A stretch of DNA of 64,000 bases from Fistularia commersonii (lineage: Eukaryota > Chordata > Actinopteri > Syngnathiformes > Fistulariidae): positions 124,001 to 188,000 of the forward strand of contig JBBMNZ010000072.1 of assembly GCA_037954325.1 (NCBI GenBank), read 5' to 3'. Both the position numbers and the translations under genes were made by a program. Position 1 is the stretch's first letter; every line of letters begins with the position of its first letter. Shown here piece after piece: positions 50,751 to 61,247 of this stretch. The notes under the pieces were generated by a model that was given only the letters and a program-made list of their open reading frames with translations, ran no database searches and was not told where the DNA came from.

Positions 50751-52510
50751 TTGAAATATGTTGTTTAGGACATAATTCTGCACAATATATGTCAAATTCA
50801 ATGTAATCCCTTCACAAGTTCAAAAGATATAGCCATTTGTTCAAAAAGTACTTATCTCACCGAGTTGAAGCGTTTTTGATTAGGAGTGGAAATAACTTTT
50901 GAATTTCATCAAGCTGGTTTCTGCTGTTGAAATATGTTGTATAGAACATGTTTCTGCACAATATATGTCAAATTCAGTGTAATCCCTTCATAGGTTCAAA
51001 AGATATCGCCAGTCGTTCCAAAAGAACTTATCTCACCGAGTTGAGGCGTTTTTGATTCGGAGTGGAAATAACCAATGAATTTCATCAAGCTGGTTTCTGC
51101 TGTTGAAATATGTTTTTTAGGACATGATTCTGCAAAACACATGTCAAATTCAGTGTAATCCAGCGATAAGATCAAAAGATATAGCCATTCGTGAAAAAAG
51201 TGCTTATCTCACCGAGTTGAAGCGTTTTTGATTCGGAGTGGAAATAACTAATGAATTTCATCAAGCTGGTTTCTGCTGTTGAAATATGTTGTTTAGGACA
51301 AGATTCTGCACAATATATGTCAAATTCAGTGAAATCCATCACAGGTTCAAAAAATATAGCCATTCGTTCAAAAATTGCTTATCTCACCAAGTTGAAGAGT
51401 TTTTGATTAGTATTGGAAATAACTAATGAATTTCATCAAGCTGGTTTCTGCTGTTGAAATATGTTGTTTAGTATATGATTCTGCAAAATATATGTCAAAC
51501 TCAGTGTGATCCCTTCACATGTTCAAAAGATATAGCCATTCGTTCAAAAAGTACTTATCTTACCGATTTGAAGCGTTTTTGATTAGGAGTGGAAATAACT
51601 AATGAATTTCATCAAGCTGGTTTCTGCTGTTGAAATATATTTTTTAGGACATGATTCTGCACAATATATGTCAAATTCAGTGCAATCCCTTCACAAGTTC
51701 AAAAGATATAGCCATTTGTTCAAAAAGTGCTTATCTCACCGAGTTGAAGCGTTTTTGATTAGGAGAGGAAATAACTTTTGAATTTCATTACGCTGGTTTC
51801 TGCTGTTGAAATATGTTGTTTAGGACATGATTCTGCACAATATATGTCAAAGTCAGTGTGATCCCATTACAGGTTCAAAGGATATAGCCATTCGTTCAAA
51901 AAGGACTTACCTCACCGAGTTGAAGCGTTTTTGATTAGGAGTGGAAATAACTAATGAATTTCATCAAACTGGTTTCTGCTGTTGAAATATGTTGTTTAGG
52001 ACATGATTCTGCACAATATATTTCCCATTCAGTGTAATCCCTTCACAAGTTCAAAAGATATAGCCATTCCTTCAAAAAGTACTTTCTCACCGAGTTGAAG
52101 CGTTTTTGATTAGGAGTGGAAATAACTTTTGAATTTCATCAAGCTGGTTTCTGCTGTTGAAATATGTTGTTTAGAACATGTTTCTGCACAATATATGTCA
52201 AATTCAGTGTAATCCCTTCTCATGTTCAAAAGATATCGCCATTCGTTCAAAAAGTACTTATCTCACCGAGTTGAAGCGTTTTTGATTAGGAGATAAAATA
52301 ACTTTTGAATTTCATCAAGCTGGTTTCTGCTGTTGAAATATGTTGTTTAGGACATGATTCTGCACAATATATGTCAAATTCAGTGTAATCCCTTCACAAG
52401 TTCAAAAGATATAGCCATTTGTTCAAAAAGTACTTATATCACCGAGTTGAAGCGTTTTTGATTAGGAGTGGAAATAACTTTTGAATTTCATCAAGCTGGT
52501 TTCTGCTGTT
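50750..52510 (+). repeat. 10-12 monomer unit, version 2 (about 1,758 bp)
   Basis: Repeats version 1 with the same order of rare variants: TTACCGATTTGAAG at about 51,559, GTGCAATCCC at 51,680, TACTTTCTCACCG at about 52,079 and GGAGATAAAATAAC at about 52,289. The spacing to version 3 is 1,758 bp (ten monomers less 2 bp). A private change is TTTAGTATATGATTC near 51,470. Confidence 0.84.
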
Positions 52511-53870
52511 GAAATATGTTGTTTAGGACATGATTCTGCACAATATATGTCAAATTCAGTGTAATCCCTTCACAAGTTCAAAAGATATAGCCATTTGTTC
52601 AAAAAGTACTTATCTCACCGAGTTGAAGCGTTTTTGATTAGGAGTGGAAATAACTTTTGAATTTCATCAAGCTGGTTTCTGCTGTTGAAATATGTTGTAT
52701 AGAACATGTTTCTGCACAATATATGTCAAATTCAGTGTAATCCCTTCATAGGTTCAAAAGATATCGCCAGTCGTTCCAAAAGAACTTATCTCACCGAGTA
52801 GAGGCGTTTTTGATTCGGAGTGGAAATAACCAATGAATTTCATCAAGCTGGTTTCTGCTGTTGAAATATGTTGTTTAGGACATGATTCTGCAAAACACAT
52901 GTCAAATTCAGTGTAATCCAGCGATAAGATCAAAAGATATAGCCATTCGTGAAAAAAGTGCTTATCTCACCGAGTTGAAGCGTTTTTGATTCGGAGTGGA
53001 AATAACTAATGAATTTCATCAAGCTGGTTTCTGCTGTTGAAATATGTTGTTTAGGACAAGATTCTGCACAATATATGTCAAATTCAGTGAAATCCATCAC
53101 AGGTTCAAAAAATATAGCCATTCGTTCAAAAATTGCTTATCTCACCAAGTTGAAGAGTTTTTGATTAGTATTGGAAATAACTAATGAATTTCATCAAGCT
53201 GGTTTCTGCTGTTGAAATATGTTGTTTAGGATATGATTCTGCAAAATATATGTCAAACTCAGTGTGATCCCTTCACATGTTCAAAAGATATAGCCATTCG
53301 TTCAAAAAGTACTTATCTTACCGATTTGAAGCGTTTTTGATTAGGAGTGGAAATAACTAATGAATTTCATCAAGCTGGTTTCTGCTGTTGAAATATATTT
53401 TTTAGGACATGATTCTGCACAATATATGTCAAATTCAGTGCAATCCCTTCACAAGTTCAAAAGATATAGCCATTTGTTCAAAAAGTGCTTATCTCACCGA
53501 GTTGAAGCGTTTTTGATTAGGAGAGGAAATAACTTTTGAATTTCATTACGCTCGTTTCTGCTGTTGAAATATGTTGTTTAGGACATGATTCTGCACAATA
53601 TATGTCAAAGTCAGTGTGATCCCATTACAGGTTCAAAGGATATAGCCATTCGTTCAAAAAGGACTTATCTCACCGAGTTGAAGCGTTTTTGATTAGGAGT
53701 GGAAATAACTAATGAATTTCATCAAACTGGTCTCTGCTGTTGAAATATGTTGTTTAGGACATGATTCTGCACAATATATTTCCCATTCAGTGTAATCCCT
53801 TCACAAGTTCAAAAGATATAGCCATTCCTTCAAAAAGTACTTTCTCACCGAGTTGAAGCGTTTTTGATTA
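52510..53870 (+). repeat. 10-12 monomer unit, version 3, incomplete
   Basis: Follows version 2 at offset 1,758 from the GTATAGAACATG monomer (52,697) through the TACTTTCTCACCG deletion (near 53,838). Then GGAGTTAAAATAAC replaces GAACAT-type sequence and the unit ends. Private changes include CACCGAGTAGAGGCG near 52,792 and ACTGGTCTCTGC near 53,726. Confidence 0.83.
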
Positions 53871-55629
53871 GGAGTTAAAATAACTTTTGAATTTCATCAA
53901 GCTGGTTTCTGCTGTTGAAATATGTTTTTTAGGACATGATTCTGCACAATATATGTCAAATTCAGTGAAATCCCATCACAAGTTCAAAAGATATAGCCAT
54001 TCGTTCAAAAATTGCTTATCTCACCAAGTTGAAGAGTTTTTGATTAGGAGCGGAAATAACTAATGAATTTCATCAAGCTGGTTTCTGCTGTTGAAATAAG
54101 TTGTTTAGGACATGATTCTGCACAATATATGTCAAATTCTTGTGAGCCCATTACAGGTTGAAAGGATATAGCCATCCGTTCAAAACGTGCTTATGAGACC
54201 GAGTTGAAGCGTTTTTGATTAGGAGTGGAAATAACTAATGGATATTATCAAGCTGGTTTCTGCTGTTGAAATATGTTGTTTAGGACATAATTCTGCACAA
54301 TATATGTCAAATTAAGTGTAATCCCTTCACAAGTTCAAAAGATATAGCCATTCGTTCAAAAAGTACTTATCTCACCGGGTTGAAGCGTTTTTGATTAGGA
54401 GTGGAAATAACTTTTGAATTTCATCAAGCTGGTTTCTGCTGTTGAAATATGTTGTTTAGGATATGATTCTGCACAATATATGTCAAATTTAGTGAAATCC
54501 CATTACAGGTTCAAAGGATATAGCCATTCGTCCAAAAAGTACTTATGTCACCAAGTTGAAGAGTTTTTGATTAGTTTTGGAAATAACCAATGAATTATGT
54601 CAAGCTGGTTTCTGCTGTTGAAATATGTTGTTAGGTCAAGATTCTGCACAATATATGTCATATTCAGAGATATCCCATCAAAAGTCCAAAAGATATAGCC
54701 ATTCGTTCAAAAAGTGCTTAACTCTCCGAGTTGAGACGTTTCTGATTAGGAGTGGAAATAACTAATGAATTTCATCAAGCTGGTTTCCGCTGTTGAAATA
54801 TGTTGTTTAGGACATGATTCTGCACAATATATGTCAAATTCGTGTGAGCCCATTACAGGTTGAAAGGATATAGCCATTCGTTCAAAACGTGCTTATGAGA
54901 CTGAGTTGAAGAGTTTTTCATTAGGAGTGCAAATAGCTAATGAATTTCATCAAGCTGGTTCCTGCTGTTGAAATATGTTGTTTAGGACATGATTCTGCAC
55001 AAAATATGTCAAATTCAGTATAATCCAGCGACAAGTTCAAAAGATATTGCCTTTCGATCAAAAAGTGCTTATCTCACCGAGTTGAAGCATTTTTGATTAG
55101 GAGTGGAAATAACTTTGGAATTTCATTACGCTGGTTTTTGCTGTTGAAATATGTTGTTTAGGACATGATTCTGCACAATATATGTCAAATTCAGTGTAAT
55201 CCATTCATACGTTAAAAATATATCGCCATTCGTTCAAAAAGTACTTATCTCACCGAATTGAAGCATTTTTGATTAGGAGTTGAAATAACTAATGAATTTC
55301 ATCAAGCTGGTTTCTGCTGTTAAAATATGTTGTTTAGGATATGATTCTGCACAATATATGTCAAAGTCAGTGTGATCCCTTCACATGTTCAAAAGATATA
55401 GCCATTCGTTCAAAAAGTACTTATCTTACCGATTTGAAGCGTTTTTGATTAGGAGTGGAAATAACTAATGAATTTCATCAAGCTGGTTTCTGCTGTTGAA
55501 ATATTTTGTTTAGGACATGATTCTGCACAATCTATGTCAAATTCAGTGAAATCCCTTCACAAGTTCAAAAGATATAGCCATTTGTTCAAAAAGTGCTTAT
55601 CTCACCGAGTTGAAGCGTTTTTGATTAGG
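53871..55629 (+). repeat. Mosaic segment
   Basis: About ten monomers. It contains TTGTGAGCCC, GTTAGGTCAAG, CGTGTGAGCCC and GTGCAAATAGC types in the order also seen near 13,400-13,700, 40,700-41,300 and 47,150-47,800. Its GTTAGGTCAAG monomer (54,630-54,690) is the full-length form, with TCAGAGATATCCC intact, where most other copies have an 11 bp deletion. No gene. Confidence 0.78.
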
Positions 55630-58382
55630 AGTGGAAATAACTAATGAATTTCATCAAGCTGGTTTCTGCTGTTGAAATATGTTGTTTAGGACATGATTCT
55701 GCACAATATATATCAAATTCGTGTGAGCCCATTACAGGTTGAAAGGATATAGCCATTCGTTCAAAACGTGCTTATGAGACTGAGTTGAAGCGTTTTTGAT
55801 TAGGAGTGCAAATAGCTAATGAATTTCATCAAGCTGGTTCCTGCTGTTGAAATATGTTGTTTAGGACATGATTCTGCACAAAATATGTCAAATTCAGTAT
55901 AATCCAGCGACAAGTTCAAAAGATATTGCCATTCGATCAAAAAGTGCTTATCTCACCGAGTTGAAGCATTTTTGAATCGGAGTGGAAATAACTTTTGAAT
56001 TTCATCACGCTGGTTTTTGCTGTTGAAATATGTTGTTAAGAACATGATTCTGCACAATATATGTCAAATTCAGTGTAATCCCTTCATAGGTTCAAAAGAT
56101 ATCGCCATTCGTTCAAAAAGTACTTATCTCACCGAGTTGAAGCATTTTTGATTAGGAGCGGAAATAACTTTTGAATTTCATCACGCTGGTTTCTGCTTTT
56201 GAAATATGTTGTTTAGGACATGATTCTGCACAATATATGTCAAATTCAGTATAATCCCTTCATAGGTTCAAAAAATATCGCCATTCGTTCAAAAAGTACT
56301 TATATCACCGAGTTGAAGCGTTTTTGGATTAGGAGTGGAAATAATCAATGAATTTCATCAAGCTGGTTTCTGCTGTTGAATTATGTTTTTTTAGGATATG
56401 ATTCTGCACAATTTATGTCAAATACAGTGTAATCACATCACAGGTTCAAAAGATATCGCCATTCGTTCAAAAACTACTTATCTTATCGGGTTGAAGCGTT
56501 TTTGATTAGGAGTGGAAATAACTCATGAATTTAATCAAGCTGGTTTCTGCTGTTGAAATATGTTGTTTAGGACATGATTTTGCACCACACATGTCAAATT
56601 TAGTGTAATCCAGCGACAAGATCAAAAGATATAGCCGTTCGTGCAAAAAGTGCTTATCTCACCGAGTTGAAGCAATTTTGATTAGGAGTGGCAATAACTA
56701 ATGACTTTCATCAAGTAGATTTCTACTGTTGAAATTTGTTGTTTAGAACATGATTCTGCACAATATATGTCAAATTCAGTGTAATCCCTTCACAAGTTCA
56801 AAAGATATAGCCATTCGTTCAAAAAGTGCTTATCTCACCAAGTTGAAGCGTTTTTGATTAGGAGTGGAAATAACTAATGAATTTCTATAAGCTGGTTTCT
56901 GCTGTTGAAATATGTTGTTTAGGACATGTTTCTGCACAATATATGTCAAATTCAGTGTAAACCCTTCATAGGTTCAAAAGATATCGCCAGTCGTTCCAAA
57001 AGAACGTATCTCACCGAGTTGAAGCGTTTTTGATTAGGAGTGGAAATAACTAATGAATTTCTACAAGCTGGTTTCTGCTGTTGAAATATGTTGTTTAGGA
57101 CATGATTCTGCACAATATATGTCAAATTCAGTGTAATCCCTTCACAAGTTCAAAAGATATAGCCATTTGTTCAAAAAGTACTTATCTCACCGAGTTGAAG
57201 CGTTTTTGATTAGGAGTGGAAATAACTTTTGAATTTTATCAAGCTGGTTTCTGCTGTTGAAATATGTTGTTTAGAACATGTTTCTGCACAATATATGTCA
57301 AATTCAGTGTAATCCCTTCATAGGTTCAAAAGATATCGCCAGTCGTTCCAAAAGAACTTATCTCACCGAGTTGAGGCGTTTTTGATTCGGAGTGGAAATA
57401 ACCAATGAATTTCGTCAAGCTGGTTTTTGCTCTTGAAATATGTTTTTTATGATATGATTCTGCAAAATATATGTCAAATTTAGTGTAATCACATCACAGG
57501 TTCAAAAGATATAGCCATTCGTTCAAAAACTGCTTATCTTATCGGGTTGACGCGTTTTTGATTAGGAGTGGAAATAACTTACGGATTTCGTCAAGCTGGT
57601 TTCTGCTGTTGAAATATGTTGTTTAGGACATGATTCTGCAAAACACATGTCAAATTCAGTGTAATCCAGCGATAAGATCAAAAGATATAGCCATTCGTGA
57701 AAAAAGTGCTTATCTCACCGAGTAAAAGCGTTTTTGATTCGGAGTGGAAATAACTAATGAATTTCATCATGCTGGTTTCTGCTGTTGAAATATGTTGTTT
57801 AGGACAAGATTCTGCACAATATATGTCAAAGTCAGTGAATTCCATCACAGATTCAAAAAATATAGCCATTCGTTCAAAAATTGCTTATCTCACCAAGTTG
57901 AAGAGTTTTTGATTAGTATTGGAAATAACTAATGAATTTCATCAAGCTGGTTTCTACAGTTGAAATTTGTTGTTTAGGACATGATTCTGGACAATATATG
58001 TCAAATTCAGTGTAATCCCTTCACAAGTTCAAAAGATATAACCATTCGTTCAAAAAGTACTTATCTCACTGGGTTGAAGCGTTTTTGATTAGGAGTGGAA
58101 ATAACTTTTGAATTTCATCAAGCTGGTTTCTGCTGTTGAAATATGTTGTTTAGGACATGATTCTGCACAATATATGTCAAATTTAGTGAAATCCCATTAC
58201 AGGTTCAAAGGATATAGCCATTTGTCCAAAAAGTACTTATGTCACCAAGTTGAAGAGTTTTTGATTAGTATTGGAAATAACCAATGAATTACGTCAAGCT
58301 GGTTTCTGCTGTTGAAATATGTTGTTAGGTCAAGATTCTGCACAATATATGTCATATTCAGAGATATCCCATCAAAAGTCTA
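55630..58382 (+). repeat. 2.75 kb duplicated block, copy 1
   Basis: Matches 61,248-64,000 at a constant offset of 5,618 bp (32 monomers less 14 bp). I saw only a few single-base differences, for example ACTCATGAATTT versus ACTAATGAATTT (56,521/62,139) and CTACAGTTG versus CTGCAGTTG (57,954/63,572). Shared rare features include GAATTATGTTTTTTTAGG, TGCACCACACATG, GACTTTCATC, AGAACGTATCTC, CTTACGGATTTCG and GAGTAAAAGCG. The left edge is where the preceding monomers (ATATTTTGTTTAGG here, GTTAGGTCAAG in copy 2) differ. Confidence 0.9.
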
Positions 58383-61247
58383 AAAGATATAGCCATTCGT
58401 TCAAAAAGTGCTTAACTGACCGAGTTGAGACGTTTCTGATTAGGAGTGGAAATAACTAATGAATTTCATCAAGCTGGTTTCTGCTGTTGAAATATGTTGT
58501 TTAGGACATGATTCTGCAAAATATATGTCAAATTCGTGTGAGCCCATTACAGGTTGAAAGGATATAGCCATTCGTTCAGAACGTGCTTATGAGACTGAGT
58601 TGAAGCGTTTTTCATTAGGAGTGCAAATAGCTAATGAATTTCATCAAGCTGGTTCCTGCTGTTGAAATATGTTGTTTAGGACATGATTCTGCACAAAATA
58701 TGTCAAATTCAGTATAATCCAGCGACAAGTTCAAAAGATGTTGCCATTCGATCAAAAGTGCTTATCTCACCGAGTTGAAGCATTTTTGATTAGGAGTGGA
58801 AATAACTTTTGAATTTCATCACGCTGGTTTTTGCTGTTGAAATATGTTGTTTAGGACATGATTCTGCACAATATATGTAAAATTCAGTGTAATCCCTTCA
58901 TAGGTTCAAAAGATATCGCCATTCGTTCAAAAAGTACTTATCTCACCGAGTTGAAGCGTTTTTGGATTCGGAGTGGAAATAATCAATGAATTTCATCAAG
59001 CTGGTTTCTGCTCTTGAAATATGTTTTTTAGGATATGATTCTACACAATATATGTCAAATTTAGTGTAATCACATCACAGGTTCAAAAGACATAGCCATT
59101 CGTTCAAAAACTGCTTATCTAATCGGGTTGAAGCGTTTTTGATTGAGAGTGGAAATAACTAATGGATTTAATCAAGCTGGTTTCTGCTGTTGAAATATGT
59201 TGTTTAGGACATGATTTTGCAAAACACATGTCAAATTCAGGGTAATCCAGCGACAAGATCAAAAGATATAGCCATTCGTGCAAAAAGTGCTTATCTCAAC
59301 GAGTTGAAGCAATTATGATTAGGAGTGGCAATAACTAATGGATTTCATCAAGTAGATTTCTACTGTTGAAATATGTTGTTTAGGACATGATTCTGCACAA
59401 TATATGTCAAATTCAGTGTAATTCCTTCACAAGTTCAAAAGATATAGCCATTCGTTCAAAAAGTGCTTATCTCACCGAGTTGAAGCGTTTTTGATTAGGA
59501 GTGGAAATAACTTTTGAATTTCATCAAGCTGGTTTCTGCTGTTGAAATATGTTGTTTAGAACATGTTTCTGCACAATATATGTCAAATTCAGTGTAATCC
59601 CTTTATAGGTTCAAAAGATATCGCCAGTCGTTCCAAAAGAACTTATCTCACCGAGTTGAAGCGTTTTTGATTAGGAGTGGAAATAACTAATGAATTTCTA
59701 CAAGCTGGTTTCTGCTGTTGAAATATGTTGTTTAGGACATGATTCTGCACAATATATGTCAAATTCAGTGTAATGCCTTCACAAGTTCAAAAGATATAGC
59801 CATTTGTTCAAAAAGTACTTATCTCACCGAGTTGAAGCGTTTTTTATTAGGAGTGGAAATAACTTTTGAATTTCATCAAGCTGGTTTCTGCTGTTGAAAT
59901 ATGTTGTTTTGAACATGTTTCTGCACAATATATATCAAATTCGTGTGAGCCCATTACAGGTTGAAAGGATATAGCCATTCGTTCAAAAAGGACTTATCTC
60001 ACCGAGTGTAAGCGTTTTTGATTAGGAGTGGAAATAACTAATGAATTTCATCAAACTGGTTTCTGCTGTTGAAATATGTTGTTTATGACATAATTCTGCA
60101 CAATATATGTCAAAGTCAGTGTGATCCCATTCCAGGTTCAAAGGATATAGCCATTCGTTCAAAAAGGACTTATCTCACCGAGTGTAAGCGTTTTTGATTA
60201 GGAGTGGAAATAACTAATGAATTTCATCAAACTGGTTTCTGCTGTTGAAATATGTCTTTTAGGACATGATTCTGCACAATATATGTCCCATTCAATGTAA
60301 TCCCTTCACAAGTTCAAAAGATATAGCCATAAGGTCAACAACTGCTTATCTTATCGAGTTAAATCGTTTTAGAGTTGGACTGGAAATAACTCATGAATTT
60401 CATTACGCTGGTTTCTGCTGTTGAAATATGTTGTTTAGGATATGATTCTGCACAATATATGTCAAATTCAGTGTAATCCCTTCGTAGGTTCAAAAGATAT
60501 CGCCATTCGTTCAAAAAGTACTTATCTCACCGAGTTGAAGCGTTTTTGGATTCGGAGTGGAAATAACTCATGAATTTCATCAAGCTGGTTTCTGCTCTTG
60601 AAATATCTTTTTTAGGATATGATTCTGCACAATATATGTCAAATTTAGTGTAATCACATCACAGGTTCAAAAGACATAGCCATTCGTTCAAAAACTGCTT
60701 ATCTTATCGGGTTGAAGCGTTTTTGATTGAGAGTGGAAATAACTAATGGATTTAATCAAACTGGTTTCTGCTGTTGAAATATGTTGTTTAGGACATGTTT
60801 CTGCACAACACATGTCAAATTCAGTGTAATCCAGCAACAAGTTTAAAAGATATAGCCATTCGTTCAAAAAGTACTTATCTCACCGAGTTGAAGCAATTAT
60901 GATTAGGAGTGGAAATAACTTTTGAATTTCATCAAGCTGGTTTCTGCTGTTGAAATATGTTGTTTAGGACATGATTCTGCACAATATATGTCAAATTTAG
61001 TGAAATCCCATTACAGGTTCAAAGGATATAGCCATTCGTCCAAAAAGTACTTATGTCACCAAGTTGAAGAGTTTTTGATTAGTATTGGAAATAACCAATG
61101 AATTACGTCAAGCTGGTTTCTGCTGTTGAAATATGTTGTTAGGTCAAGATTCTGCACAATATGTGTCATATCCATCAAAAGTCCAAAAGATATAGCCATT
61201 CGTTCAAAAAGTGCTTAACTCACCGAGTTGAGACGTTTCTGATTAGG
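58383..61247 (+). repeat. Mosaic spacer between the duplicated blocks, with a divergent monomer
   Basis: About 16 monomers. Early ones (58,470-58,900) loosely follow the 54.8 kb types. Two neighbouring monomers share CACCGAGTGTAAGCG (60,001 and 60,177, offset 176) and ATCAAACTGG, indicating a recent single-monomer duplication. At 60,325-60,400 lies the most divergent stretch of the window (GCCATAAGGTCAACAAC, then CGAGTTAAATCGTTTTAG). The hairpin-variant monomer occurs at 59,342. No gene. Confidence 0.78.
60325..60410 (+). repeat. Most divergent monomer segment
   Basis: GCCATAAGGTCAACAACTGC and GAGTTAAATCGTTTTAG replace the usual GCCATTCGTTCAAAAACTGC and GGGTTGAAGCGTTTTTG. Many changes cluster in about 70 bases, while both sides are ordinary. 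It is a single copy in this window, so it has not been spread by homogenisation. It could be a relic monomer or the scar of an error-prone repair event. Confidence 0.7.
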
